From positions 11,605,257 to 11,669,256 of the forward strand of contig OX457053.1 of NCBI GenBank assembly GCA_949752735.1: a DNA stretch of 64,000 nt. Reading direction: 5' to 3'. The first letter of the stretch is position 1. Each line of letters opens with the position of its first letter. Below are positions 10,079-22,029 of the stretch, in pieces. The stretch is from Lumbricus terrestris (taxonomy: Eukaryota; Annelida; Clitellata; Crassiclitellata; Lumbricidae). A program made the position numbers and the translations under genes. The notes below the pieces were generated by a model that did not search any database, was not told the DNA's origin, and worked only from the letters and a program-made list of their open reading frames with translations.

Positions 10079-12565
10079 TTATGGACTATTATGTTACAGT
10101 GTGGACTCAAGGTGAGGGCGTCAGGTTCATGCCTTAGACCCAAGAAATGCGTGTTTCTGATTTAGACCCAAGAAATGCGTGTTTCTGATTACAGAAGTTT
10201 TAAAATCTGGGTAGGTAGGTAGGAAACACGCCATTATTCTGTTGGCCTTATGGTACAGCATGCTTACTAGGCCGTGCGTAAAGGGAAATAAGGCAGAAAA
10301 ATCAATGTTTATTGCTATACAATACAACTACGGTACTATCGGGTACCTGAAGCACATCTTTTTGCTGTCTCATAACTACTTCTTTTCGCTCTCTTCTTTT
10401 CTCTCGGTCTTTTGCGCTCGGAGCGCCACTGATTGTTGTTCAATGTCAGATTTTATAAATTTCTAAATACAATGCAGCTGTATTTGATACAATAGAACTA
10501 GATTTAATCAAATCAGGACGACTGCATTTCATACCTTACCTTGTACCTTAGTCCCTCCACGTGCTGTGCCTACATTGGGCGATACAGGTATTGATATTGC
10601 CCTCCTTCCAAAGTTCGAGGGTACACACGGCCAAACGACAGAACATTGATGGTGCACAGGAATTGTAAGTAATGGACTTGCTGCCCACACTGCAGGCCGA
10701 TTGGGATTACCAATCAATCCCCACTCTGTACCTTTATATTGTGCTGTCACAATATGGCGTGTTAAGGTTTAGGCTTTGGGGACTCCCGAATTACGTGGAG
10801 TGATGTGTATGCCAGGAGGGTGTAATGAGCATGCTGATCATGGCACCTCAGGTGCATGGTCGGGTTAGGGTTTTATAGGCGTTCTATAGTCATTGGGTAA
10901 GTTAGTAGATTGACTCGAAAGTGTTCATATACTAATTGCGTGTATTTAGGTTAAAAGATGGTAGTGTTTCCAATAAAACGAATTTAGATGATGTTTGTAA
11001 TTTTTAAAAATTGTTGACAAAGGTGAAGTGTAACGTGGTAATAGAGAGAAGAATTGTTTCATTGTTACTACTGATGCGTTCTTTGTGTGTGGCCAATTGT
11101 TCATTGTTCTTTGGATCATGACACTACGGAAGTTATGAAATAGCTCAAAGCGTTGCCTGATTTTCGAAAGTATATGATCTGTGTATCGTAGATTCGTAGC
11201 ATAGCGTTGCAAAGATGTTTACGTTGTTGAATTGTTCGTTCATGTGAACAGAGTTTGCAAATTGTGTGGGAAAATTGTGTACTTAACTCACCTAGTGGAT
11301 GTGCTAAATTAGATTTTCTTGTTACAGCAATGATAAATGATAATATAAAATTTTTATGCCACTGAACTAATGATGATGATGATAATGATAAATAAAAGCT
11401 TGCAACACATGATCTCAGTTTTTGCTTCTGAGGGATCACTGCTACTTCTGGTTAATATATAACTGACACATGTATGGACAAGGTGAGATTTTTCTATGCA
11501 TTCCCAGAAAAAAGTATTAATTGTATGATGTAAACATGTAGCCGACAGACTTAATTTAAGCCATGGGTGTTCGCTCTGAGAGAGCAAGAAATAGTTGACA
11601 GGAGGGGAATAAGTTATTTGCTGAAGGTTGGCCACTAGTGTGATAAAAATGGTGAAGTAGATGTAACTTTTTTAGGAATGTGGTTGCCATACTCTTAATG
11701 TGCTTCGAGTGGAGACTGTTGGTTTTGGGGAAGATGGCTGTGTGTTGGTAATGGGGTAATGTTCGGCCTAGTGTTAACTCAAGTTATCTGCTCTCAGGCT
11801 GAGAGGCTCTCAGACGGATCCAGTCTCAACCTCAACTTTACCTCTCCAGATTTTGACCTTTCTTCGGAGAGAACAGGGCCGTTTGGCTATTGCAGACTTG
11901 ATTTGATATTGCGCTGGTGAATAAGCTGGTCTCTGACATTCATTCATTCATTCATTTCAAGAATTTATATAGCGCCTCTTCAAGAAATCCACTCAGAAGC
12001 GCTGACGACATATGTCTTGTGGGTACTGAAAAATTCTCAAAGATTTACATTATGTTACATGACAACTTCAGCCTGATCCATCCACTCATTCCACTGTGGT
12101 AATCTGCTTTCAGGCATCCTCTGTTTTCATCAGAATTTCAGGAATTGAAAGAATTTGCAGATAGACTTTAGCGTGTCATTTAATAAAATATCTTCTGCTT
12201 CACAAAAGTCTGATGCATGCCAATATTCGATCTGGGAAATTTCAGTGGCCAGAAAAATTTGAATCTGTTCTGAAAACGCATGCAGAAAATGTATGTGGTC
12301 TTCTGAGCAGTGCTCAAAGCAGCGTAGATTGACTGGAAGAAATTTTTTAAAAGGGTGCACGTGGAACCATAAAAAGATGATGGGTTTTAGAGGAAGTAAC
12401 TCCGCAATCATTCTTGGTCTAAGGTGCAAACAGTGAGAAGACAAGGTTTGCTTTGATGCTGGAGTGAAGGGGTACTGCGAATGACAAACATTACTAGTCC
12501 ATTAGAATATACATTTAGCTCAAAGCTGTTCAGCCCTTGATGTAAGGTGGATGGTGTAAAACATA
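10079..12565. other. Intergenic, no gene seen
   Basis: Lies between the Polycomb-like stop and the tRNA, so the start should be Pcl 3' UTR. It contains a 28-bp tandem duplication (10133-10190, CCAAGAAATGCGTGTTTCTG) and a SINE tail at 11938-12006. The remaining open frames are short, lack splice-compatible partners and resemble nothing I know. Confidence 0.6.
11938..12006 (-). repeat. SINE tail fragment
   Basis: (CATT)n, then TTATATAGCGCCTCTTCAAG, then CCACTCAGAAGCGCT: a well-preserved reversed SINE 3' end. Confidence 0.85.
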
Positions 12566-12652
12566 CGTCTCCGGTGGGACTCGAACCCACAACCTCCGAA
12601 TTGCATCTTCACCACTAGAAGTCCGACGCGCTATCCATTGCGCCACGGAGAC
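12566..12652 (-). tRNA. tRNA-Arg(UCU): tRNA-Arg(UCU) with 14-nt intron
   Basis: Reading the minus strand, the acceptor stem GTCTCCG pairs with CGGAGAC. The D arm holds TGGCGCAATGGATAGCGCG (A box), and the anticodon stem TCGGA pairs with TTCGG around loop CTTCTAA (anticodon TCT). The T arm is GTGGGTTCGAGTCCCAC (B box). A 14-nt intron (GTGGTGAAGATGCA) sits after position 37, the usual place for nuclear tRNA introns, and discriminator base G is at 12566. All stems pair, so it looks functional rather than a SINE head. Confidence 0.95.
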
Positions 12653-13121
12653 TTGCCGGTCATAGCTGCGGGATTTCCTGTTCTAACTACAAGTCCACTA
12701 AAGCGAATCTTTTGTGGCTAAAATGCACAACGTAGAATAATAAAATATGAATTCTAAACTGTCGAATTTGTGGACCATGGCAATAGAGGTTCGCGTTACA
12801 TTATTAGACTTCGCTAGATGGTGTCTAGCTGTAGACGTTCACGCTTGATGAAAGTTCAACTAAGCTTGTTGAATATTCAATCTACATAGCCAAATATGAA
12901 GAGAAAATTCAGGGCTTTTTATTTAAACTCCGAGTTTCACTTTGATCTCTGAAGAGTTTGTAAATTGACGAAATTTCGGAAAGTTTACTAATTTTTAGTC
13001 ACGAAGAGAAACGGACACTGATCATATTGCATTACGTCATAGTGCGGAATCTAAAGTGATATGTAATCTGCTGGGCAACAGCAGCAATTCAGATTTTATT
13101 TTCATTAAAATTTTAATTAAA
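12653..13121. other. Spacer between tRNA-Arg and MAN1B1
   Basis: Upstream flank of both the tRNA (minus strand) and MAN1B1 (plus strand), so it probably holds the MAN1B1 promoter and 5' UTR. No repeat or exon recognised. Confidence 0.4.
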
Positions 13122-16100
13122 ATGTTGCCTAAATCTAATCGAAATGAATCGGTTTCTGTGTACATAGACCGAAGCAATATATCCGATTATGATGGAAGTA
13201 AATCTCGAAAGCGGCAGTCTTTGTGGCGTGTAAGAAAATGATTTCTTGTCAAGCACAGATGTGTAATGAATTTTGTAATGTAACAAATTTTATAATATTT
13301 GTTTATTTTCTTGTATGGTTCATAGTGCGGCAGTTTATCGTAATCATGAAGTCCCATATTATATAGCCCACGGAAAGCTACATTAAGAGACTTAACTAAG
13401 ATGTAACAGAATGCTTTAATTATTTCCACGGATACTCCCTTAATTAGTTTATAGCTATGAATTTAATTGACGTTTGAGTTTCATTTAGCTCGCCTCCATT
13501 AACTTTTGATATTTCACTTGTGAATCTTGGCGTCGTTTGGATCAATGAAATGTTGATCATGGACAATAATTACTAATTGCATGTAAATTCCATTGGTTAA
13601 TCATGCGATTCCCTGGTTTGTGGCCAACAATGACAGTATGCCAAAGGATACCGTGAAGTACCAGAAATATGTTTGCCTCTATCTTGGAGGTTTTAAAAAA
13701 TGTTTTGCTAAGTATGTGCTTTATTGCTGTTACAGTATTGGAATCGTTTGTCTAGTCTCCAGCGCAGTGTCATATGTTTTATAATAATATTTGGAATGCT
13801 GTCTGCATTCTACGTTATACCAACGATATACCACGACTATAGTCACCTAGATGGGTCCGGCATCGCGTTAGAGCAGAAGTCAGCCGAAGATGGTGAAATT
13901 CAGCCAGGAGTTTTAAAACCGTCTGGTGGTCCTGTTGATGTGGCTAGAAACAGCTTCGACCAATTTGCGAAGGATGCTGTACGATCTGTGAAGTTAAAAG
14001 CGTGGGAACGCAAACGAAACAACACGGTAAAAAATGTTGCCATTATCATGTTTATTCTTTTATGTTACTTTTGTTTAATTCTTCTCTGTTTTGGAGAGCA
14101 AGAATCTGAAAGTTTCTATACTTTTTTCTTACATAATAAGGCAGAGAGTGTAAACGACAAAATAAATTCTGATTTCCAGTGACCCGTCATTATGGGTTAG
14201 AGATGACAACATCCAAGTTAGTAGAGAATAAAGACTAGCCCCTTTATGATGCATGTATCTGATTACTTATGTGACACTTTTTGCAACATCTCAAAAGCAT
14301 GTCGTGTACACTATAAATGATTGGGTGTCAGCAGCCCATGAGTAACTTAGGTAATTGGTCCGACTATACGACAAATCAGCTGGAGGGATCATATCAGCAA
14401 TGAGGAGGTATTGAGAAGAGTAGGAGAAAAGAGAGCGATGATACACACAATTAGAGAAAGACAAAGAAGATGGATCGGGCACACACTCAGAGGAGACTCG
14501 ATGCTACGAACAATCATAGAGGGGGAAATGGATGGAAAAAGAATGAGAGGCAGACCAAGACAAAGACTGTTAGACTGGATGATGAAAGATGGCTATCAGA
14601 AGCTGAAAAGGAAAGCGCAGAACAGAGAAGAATGGAGACGTCAAACATTCGAACCTGCCTAAGGGCAGAGCACGGAAAAGAAGAAGAATACGACAATAAT
14701 ATTCTACTGTTGAGAATGGTGGGAGAAATTAATAAATGGGATGCTGAATATATTTGTGTTTGTAGCGCTTCAGGTCCATCGGATTATCAGGCAAGTCGCC
14801 GAACAAGTCGAAGCTTGAGATCGAAAAGAAGGTGAGACCGTCATGTTGAGCTACTGCTAGTTTTATTTTATTCCTGCTTCAATGTTATTATTTAGTATTA
14901 TTTTTATCTATCCTTAAGGCACGTATCATTCGTCAGGAGTTAAAAAAAATTAGGGAGCACTGTTGTCGAATGGCTGATCGTAGCAGAGAATTTTTATTAC
15001 ATTATTTTGTTATTTAGCACTTTCATAATTAATGCCGCTGCCTATTAATGGTGCTGAGCAATGATCAGTGAACATAGGCGTACGAGGCGGGGGTCCAGAG
15101 GGGCAAATGCCCCCCAAATTTCGGGCAAAACTGTTTTTCGGGCAAGCAGACCTGGGAAATGACTTTCAAAAAAGGTTGTCAACTTTTTTCTGGGAAAAAG
15201 TTGTATTTTCCACGAGATTTCAGGATTTTTTTCGGGCAGAAGTTCAACCTTTGCCCCCCACTGCTGAAATCTCCCGTACGCCTATGTCACTGAACTTTCC
15301 ATTCATTCGATCAATTCAACCAAAGTGTTGTAAACGGTATGGAAGATCCTGCGCTCTCGGTCGTTAAAGGGTTAAGATACCGACTGGGAATTGATCAAGA
15401 CCTTAATTCAAAATATGACACTGTACGCAAAGATAACGAAAAGAAATGAATTGTTTCAGTCATCGTACCTGAAGACGGCGTACACTTTCTCGGGACCAAC
15501 CAACCCACGAATGGAGGCCGTGGCGAAGGCGTTTCAACATTCCTGGCACGCGTACCGCAAGTACGCGTGGGGCCACGATGAGCTGGCCCCAGTGACGAAG
15601 ACGTACAGTGAATGGTTTGGGCTTGGCCTGACGATCGTTGATTCGCTGGATACTATGTACATCATGGGCTTTAAAGAAGGTGGGTTGAGTCCGATACTGT
15701 TTATCTACAGGGTGGCGTCCCCCAAATTTATTTGATAACAATTTATTGTGATGTAACTTTTGCTCTGTTTGAAATTTTTCATTGAAATTTGTCTGTTGTA
15801 TGTAAACATGAATTACCTCTATGATTGCGAAACTTCATTTAAAATATTCCTACTTCTGGCCAAAATATTGTGGGAAAATCTATGGGGTTTCTTTTTAGAG
15901 CAATCCTGCTTGGTATTTGTAGCAAGATGATGGGGCCACAATGTGAAATTCATTCAATCATTCTATGGACTTATATAGCTTCTATTTAAAAAATCTACTC
16001 AGGAGCGCTCCCAGCCATGGCAAAAGAAAAATGACTTAAGATTTGTGAAACAAAGTTTGACTGGTCAGATGTAATAAATGCAGCTTTGAAGGGAGGTCAT

Positions 16101-19100
16101 ATGACAAAGATGGTAACTATGGAGTAGTTAGAGTTGTAACAGTGATGAAAACAATGTGATGTTTGGCAATGATGGTGGCGGTGGTGGTGGTGGTGGTGAT
16201 GATGATGATATTGGTGATGATGATGATGATCGTGATCATGATCATGATATTCGTGATTGTGATTCTGGTGATATTCTGTTGTAATAACAGAGTTCAAAGA
16301 GGCTCGCAACTGGGTGGCCGAGAAGCTGTCCTTCGAATCAAGTCGTGACGTGAACCTATTCGAGTGTACGATCCGTATTCTTGGAGGTCTTCTCAGCGCG
16401 TTTCATTTGTCGAAGGATAAAGTTTTTCTTACAAAAGCAGTAAGTTACGAGTTGCCATAATATCATTTTGTGCCACATCATGGGGTTAATGTGTTGTGTG
16501 TTGCTGTAACTGTGTTGTTGTGGTGATGGTGGTGGTGTTGTGGTGTTATGGTGGTGTAGTGGTGGTGATGTGGTATGGTGGTGCCCATCTTATGGTCAGT
16601 GGTTTGTTCATGACAGGCCCATGAGAAAAGAAGGGTCTTCTAGCAACGTAGCAATGCAATGAAATTCTCACCAGGATCCTGCTACAAATTGCAGGGGAAG
16701 GTCATTCCACATTGAGGGACCTCGTGCTTTCCATCTGTGTCTTTGATTGTCTTTGGCTCTGTGTTCCCTCCATGTGGGGCACGGTGGTGTAGTGGGTACA
16801 TTCGTTGCCTTGCATCTGAAGGGTTGCAGGTTCGTATCCACCTCAAGTCGTCGCGTAGGGACCTTGGGCAAGTCCTTCACTTGCAATTGCTCAGCGCTTC
16901 GGCGTGAAACTCTGATGCAGTATCCGCGCTGTAGTCGTCAGCGCCTCTGAGTAGATAGAGCTTTTGAAGAGGCGCTATAACAAGTGCACCTACAAACAAG
17001 CAAACAGATGTGACAATACAGTGGCATTGATTATGGTAAATAGCGCTGTAATGATGATGTTGGATGTATATGTTTGTCTCTCAAAGCAAGACCTGGGCGA
17101 TCGCCTCATGCCTGCCTTTCGCTCCGGTTCACCGATTCCATTTTCCGATGTCAACCTGCGTGACCATACGGCGCATGCACCGCGCTGGGGACCGGACAGC
17201 AGCACCTCCGAGGTCACGACAATTCAGCTCGAGTTCACTGACCTGTCGCGAGAAACGGGCGATTCGAAATACGAGGTCAGCCGAACGTAGATATGTTTGT
17301 TTGCTTCAATTGCTTTGTTGACTTCGTAACACTCAATGTGATCTGTGCATTCTTCTCCTTCCGTGACAAAGATGATAAACTTTTACCTATATATACCGCA
17401 TCTGATTTATTTGTTGTTATATGTTATATATTATTATTATATGGTGCCGCTTCAAGATAAACTCCTCAGACGCACTCCTGACCTGACAGCACCAAACCAC
17501 GATCAAAGAGAACATTGGTTTTCAAACGTTCGTGGAAAAGGTGGCATTTATAAGAAGTTTATAACTGAAATTGCTAGTTAACTTACTCCAGGACGATGAA
17601 CCAACCAGAACAAAGCTTTTATACATCACTGTGTAAGTTTGAGCCATGGGACAACCAGGTCAACCTTGCATGACAGAACGAAGGAATCTACGACCTGGAA
17701 AGCACTGATGCACAAAGCTCCCTAAGATAAATAATAATGTTAGAATATTGATTTTGACATCTTAATCTTAAGTATATGGTTTGTTGGTGTTGACATTTCA
17801 GGATGCAGTCAACTCTGTGACGAATCACGTGCATGGTCTTCCAAAGACCGATGGGTTGGTTCCGATCTTCATCAACGCCAATTCCGGCCAGTTTCGAATG
17901 TCCTCGGCGATCACGCTAGGTGCGCGTGGGGACAGCTACTACGAATACCTTCTGAAGATGTGGCTTCAGACGGGGCAGATGAATGAATTGTGAGAAAAAC
18001 TCTTCTTTGTCTTTGTTAGCATCGAGAACCTTGTGATCATATAGAAACTTGCGTGACAGATTGTGGCAAAGCTGGAAGTTTGTCACGACGATGTGAAAAT
18101 ATCGTAATTAGTAATTACTATTGTAGTTGTGATTACCGGTAGTAACTTCTGTAGCACCTGTGTCTATTGCAGAAGGCAACGACACATGACGCTCCAAAAC
18201 CAATCCGTAATTAGGCCGATATTCTGAAAATCAGTCTTGTGAGATGGAGAGATGTAACGTTTATTGGATTTGCGTACGTACGTATTGTTGTGTGCGGCGG
18301 TAGGTAAGTATGATATATATATATGTGTGATGTGCATTTGCGCATCTGATGACTTGCCCACTGCTTTCAGCTGGCTTATCTGCCACCGGCAGCGTTTCTT
18401 TTTCTGAGCAGAACGACTTTGAGAAATTGAAATTGGAAAGTTCATCTTGGAATTGGCCGTGGTTAAATTAACCTGATTGACTTGGTTGTTGTTTACCTAA
18501 AGTTGATACCCTTGTGCAGTCGACTTGGACGTATTGGAATTCTATTTTTGCAGCGCTTCTGATATTTGTATCTCATGCTTTTGAGAATATTTAGCACGAC
18601 AGATGCTGGGTTTGACTTGTGGATAGTGGATACATATATTTTGCGCAGTCGTTGCTATTTGTCTATTCGTCTGTTTGCGTTATATATGTATTTACAGATC
18701 TACATGTGAGTTGATGAGTACATAATTCTTTTGTGTCTTTTATTTTCTTAGTTCATTTTATTTCATTTATTTCTTATTTCATTTTGTTTTCCATTCTATC
18801 CAGAGTCCGATCGGACTTTGAGTCTGCGGTCGAGGGCATCAAGAAGCATCTGATACGTCATTCTGAGCCGCATAAGCTGCTCTTCATTGGTGAACTGCTG
18901 TCTGCAAGAACGTTCAGTCCTAAGATGGTGAGAGGATTGAAATCAGTTGTGACACTACCCCCACTCCTCAGCTGACACTTGTCTCGTCTTTGATGCAGTC
19001 AAATACTTCAGTTATTCGTTCAGTGTATTTATCTGGCATCTATTCAAGTTGTTATTAAATAAATTTCAGAGTACTAAGCTGACGGAGACACAACTTAAGC

Positions 19101-20242
19101 GGACAATATTGAATATTGTTCATGGCATTTACGACGACTGTCACAACACAAGGAAAAATAATTATGTTAATGAATGTGTACTTATACAGAATATGTGATC
19201 ATGAAGCTACGATGATTTTTAATAGGTAATGAAAGGTTATGTGGTCTAGCTCGAAAATTATATCCATGACTACGGGTAAAAGCGTGTACCTGTCTTTTCC
19301 AGGATCACTTGGTTTGCTTCTTCGGTGGAACTCTCGCTCTCGCTGCGAAGAACGGTTTTCCCGACGACTACATGACGATCGGAAAGCAGTTGACGGAGAC
19401 GTGCTATCAGATGTATCGGAAAATGGCGACTGGACTCAGTCCAGAAATCGTCTACTTCAACATGGTTCCTTCGGGAACAGACGACCTCTATGTCAAGGTC
19501 GGCAGACCGACTGTCTGTCTTGTCTGTCTGCCTGGCTCTCTCTCTCTCTGTCTCTCTCTCTCTCTTTGGCTCCTACTAAAATGTCTTTTTGATTGATGAT
19601 GACGTTATACAGTGGTCATTCATTTAGTCATTCAGAGAGTTTATATAGCGCCTCTTCAAGATATCTACTCTGCGCTGGTCTATAAAAGATATGATATTGA
19701 GTGTTATTGCAACAAATATGTTTTTTTACAGAAATAATTTGATTTTTAAACATATTTTTAGATAATATTCTGTAGAAAAAACCCCAAAACAGAAACCTTT
19801 CCCTGGGTTTCTTGGACATGTAGTTTCCAACATAAAACCGATTTTGGTATGAGCTGCCACGTTTATCTTTGCCGTGTAAACTGTAAATAATCGTGACCTC
19901 TGACCTGTCTTCCAGCCGGCCGACACGCACAATCTCGAGCGACCGGAGACTGTGGAAAGCCTCTTCTATCTCTACCGACTGACGGGAAACAAAACCTACC
20001 AGGACTGGGGCTGGGAGATCTTCCAGTCGTTCGAGAAGTACACACGTCTTGAAGAGGGCTACTCGTCCATCTCGAACGTCCAGAATCCGGGCAACGTCGG
20101 AATAAAGAACAAGATGGAGAGCTTCTGGATTGCGGAGACGCTGAAGTATCTCTACCTGTTGTTCTCCGATGATTTCGATTTGGTTTCCTTGGATACTTTT
20201 GTCTTCAATACTGAAGGTCACCCGCTGCCGATCTATTCTTAA
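13122..20242 (+). CDS. MAN1B1: ER mannosyl-oligosaccharide 1,2-alpha-mannosidase (GH47), complete, 10 exons
   Basis: Type II membrane enzyme of the ER/Golgi that trims Man9GlcNAc2 to Man8 and marks misfolded glycoproteins for degradation. Exons: 13122-13229, 13736-14026, 14766-14831, 15460-15679, 16291-16439, 17087-17275, 17802-17989, 18804-18927, 19303-19497, 19916-20242. They sum to 1857 bp, 618 aa (human 699, the difference in the stem). Start is the first in-frame ATG before a short cytosolic tail. Transmembrane segment about 47-68, stem to about 155, GH47 domain 165-618. Catalytic acids match human E330, D463 and E599 as E196 (GHDEL), D385 ([10 protein letters not shown]) and E521 (RPETVES). 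The calcium-binding threonine is T609 (FNTEGHPL). Donors of exons 6 and 9 (GTCAGC, GTCGGC) are weak but phase and homology fix them. AATAAA at 20448 may be the poly(A) signal. Confidence 0.96.
14378..14700 (+). mobile_element. 3' stump of a non-LTR retrotransposon (LINE)
   Basis: Intron 2 of MAN1B1. An open frame ending at 14662 reads [37 protein letters not shown] and [13 protein letters not shown]. This is the typical C-terminal tail of endonuclease/reverse-transcriptase LINEs, after the RT core. It is followed by GGGCAGAGCACGGAAAAGAAGAAG, a usual LINE 3' UTR start. The RT core is absent, so this is a 5'-truncated dead copy. Confidence 0.85.
15073..15286. mobile_element. hAT-type MITE, 214 bp
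   Basis: Terminal inverted repeats CATAGGCGTACG / CGTACGCCTATG are flanked by 8-bp target duplications TCAGTGAA (15065) and TCACTGAA (15287), one mismatch. The interior has mirrored GGGGG/CCCCC and TTTCGGGCA blocks and no coding capacity. Intron 3 of MAN1B1. Confidence 0.88.
15325..15376. repeat. Partial short TTAA palindrome (right half)
   Basis: Ends in CGGTCGTTAAAGGGTTAA and resembles the right halves of the copies at 21959 and 44894; the left half is hard to recognise. It lies about 90 bp before exon 4 of MAN1B1. Confidence 0.5.
15949..16018 (-). repeat. SINE tail fragment
   Basis: CATTCAATCATTCTATGG, TTATATAGCTTC, CTACTCAGGAGCGCTCCCAG: reversed SINE 3' end in MAN1B1 intron 4. Confidence 0.75.
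16168..16262. repeat. GGT/GAT compound microsatellite
   Basis: Runs of GGTGGT and GATGAT, then alternating GATCATGAT, ending about 28 bp before exon 5 of MAN1B1. Confidence 0.9.
16515..16585. repeat. GGT/GTT-rich low-complexity run
   Basis: GTGGTGGTGGTG and GTTGTGGTG units in MAN1B1 intron 5. Confidence 0.8.
16778..16993 (+). repeat. tRNA-derived SINE, full length
   Basis: Best-preserved copy. Head TGTAGTGGGTACATTCG (A box) and GGTTCGTATCC (B box). Body ACCTTGGGCAAGTCCTTCAC, then TGCTCAGCGCTTCGGCGTGA, then CAGTATCCGCGCTGTAGTCG. Tail GCGCCTCTGAGTAGATAGAG, then AAGAGGCGCTATAACAAGTG. About 216 bp, in MAN1B1 intron 5. The head is not a plausible functional tRNA. Confidence 0.9.
17436..17482 (-). 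repeat. SINE tail fragment
   Basis: ATATGGTGCCGCTTCAAG, then CTCCTCAGACGCACTCC: a diverged reversed tail in MAN1B1 intron 6. Confidence 0.55.
19506..19566. repeat. TCTG/(TC)n pyrimidine tract
   Basis: CTGTCTGTC, then (TC)n starting 9 bp after the exon 9 donor of MAN1B1. Confidence 0.9.
19617..19678 (-). repeat. SINE tail fragment
   Basis: CATTCATTTAGTCATTCAG, then TTATATAGCGCCTCTTCAAG, then ATCTACTCTGCGCTGG: reversed SINE end in MAN1B1 intron 9. Confidence 0.8.
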
Positions 20243-21560
20243 TTGTTCCGTTCTTTTGTTTTCCTGGATGACTGATTGGAGGCATGGCCGCCGAGAGTGG
20301 GAGGCTGGGGGAAATGCCCAATGCTCTGACAACTTTTAAGGATTTGGGCTAGACAGTTATATATATGAAAGTTTATGATTTGTGCTTTTTTAAATGTAAT
20401 ATTGCAGAGAGTTAACTACAATCAATTTAAACTTCAAATTACAACTGAATAAAATCGTAACTTATATCCGAATATAAAATTATTGGTCATACCTGCAATT
20501 TTATCATTTCACTTTGTTTTGATATTTTTCTAAAAACAATTCTCTCGTTGACCCTTTAGATAGTTTAGGGGTCTGTGACTGCTCTATGAGGGGGGCCTTG
20601 GATTATCTCTTGTCTGTCCTGCTCTTTTCCTGCTCTTTTTTTGCTCTTTAGGCTTCAGAATTTCTTGAGCTGGGTTCTGCTTTCGAGATTACTGTCAAAA
20701 GTTTTTTCTTGCATTTGTTTTGCGATGTTTGAATGCATTCATAAATATGGTTTTATCGACTTTGATACGCGTGAAGCTTTCGAGGATAATTCCGAAGCTT
20801 GTGGTTTCAGGAATTGGTCGTTTGAAAATAAATTTAAGTTTTAACAGTGAATTGTGTCGGTGAAATGTTTAAATCGATTTGTTGTATCATTTGGACGGTT
20901 TGACTTTTCTGCTTGCCATTGTTTGCATGTAAGGTTGAGATTGAGACATTCATTGCATGTGTCCTGCTTTGAGAAGAGGAGACTGTTTATCTCTTAGCTC
21001 AGAATACAAAGGATCTTTGGCTAATGACAGTGTCGGCGCCCCCATAGGTCATGGCAAGTCATACAACCTGCCTATTTTACTCTTGATCTGCCAAAAAATC
21101 CTTGAGAGTTGGAACAACTGCACAATGTTTTCATGCAAGTTGCATAGCCCAACAACCAACTGCAATCTTCATATCATGCGCTGGAATTAGAACTGTTAAT
21201 GTAATTCGAATGAGAGGAATTAGAAGAATGATTAAGAGCCAATCCAGATGCCGGTCACCAGAATTGAGGTTAACGGTTGGGTTTATACAAGAGGCAGTGG
21301 TGCCCTCGGAGCAGGCTCGGGATCTTCAAATTGCAATATGCATTTATTTTCATACTGTGAAGGTTGAAGCTGCAGGAGAATCAGGATGTAGTGCTCTCAT
21401 AAAGTTCGCATTGCCTTGTACAGTCTCCTCTTAGAACGCTACCATGTGGGACTTTGCACAAGTCCTTCTCGCACAATTGCTCTTCAATATCGATGTGTGC
21501 TTAGTCAATAGATAACTGTTCTTCACAAGTGCAAAATACGATACCAATGTCAGTGTAAGT

Positions 21561-21660
21561 CATTTGTGCATAGGTTTGTATTGGTTTGTGCGTAGGTTTG
21601 TATTGGTTTGTGCATAGGTTTGTATTGGTTTGTGCATAGGTTTGTATTGGTGTGTGCGTT
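21561..21660. repeat. 22-bp minisatellite, about 4.5 copies
   Basis: Unit TTTGTGCATAGGTTTGTATT plus GG, nearly identical between copies. Confidence 0.93.
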
Positions 21661-21867
21661 AGAGCTTATTGAAAGACAGATGTATTATATTTTGTGTTTG
21701 TGCGCAGATTTTAACATAGGGTGATGGAATTACATGACTTCCAGCTGTTCTACTCTTGATTTAAATGTAGATTTTGAGTCTTTGCATGTCACATTCACTG
21801 TAAAATCGATAGTAGATGTAATGGCTTGAATTGTAGAAATTCCAACAATGTATTTTAAAGTGGTGTG

Positions 21868-21955
21868 AGGCATTTGCTGAGCGGTTAACTGCATGCCTTG
21901 TAATGTGTACGGTACAAGTTCAAACCTTCCATAGCGATTTCATGCGAACCTTAAT
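21868..21955 (+). repeat. tRNA-like SINE head
   Basis: TTGCTGAGCGGTTAACTGC resembles an A box, and ACAAGTTCAAACC a B box, about 40 bp apart. No tail of the common SINE follows; instead it abuts a TTAA palindrome. Confidence 0.5.
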
Positions 21956-21958
21956 CAT

Positions 21959-22029
21959 TTAACCTTTTACCGACCGAGGGTATATGATTTCCAATGCCAT
22001 TTACTACACTATGGTCAATAAAGGGTTAA
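21959..22029. mobile_element. Short TTAA-bounded palindrome, copy a (71 bp)
   Basis: Begins TTAACCTTTTACCGACC and ends GGTCAATAAAGGGTTAA; the arms are imperfect reverse complements. The core TGATTTCCAATGCCATTTAC resembles the core of the copy at 44894. Confidence 0.75.
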
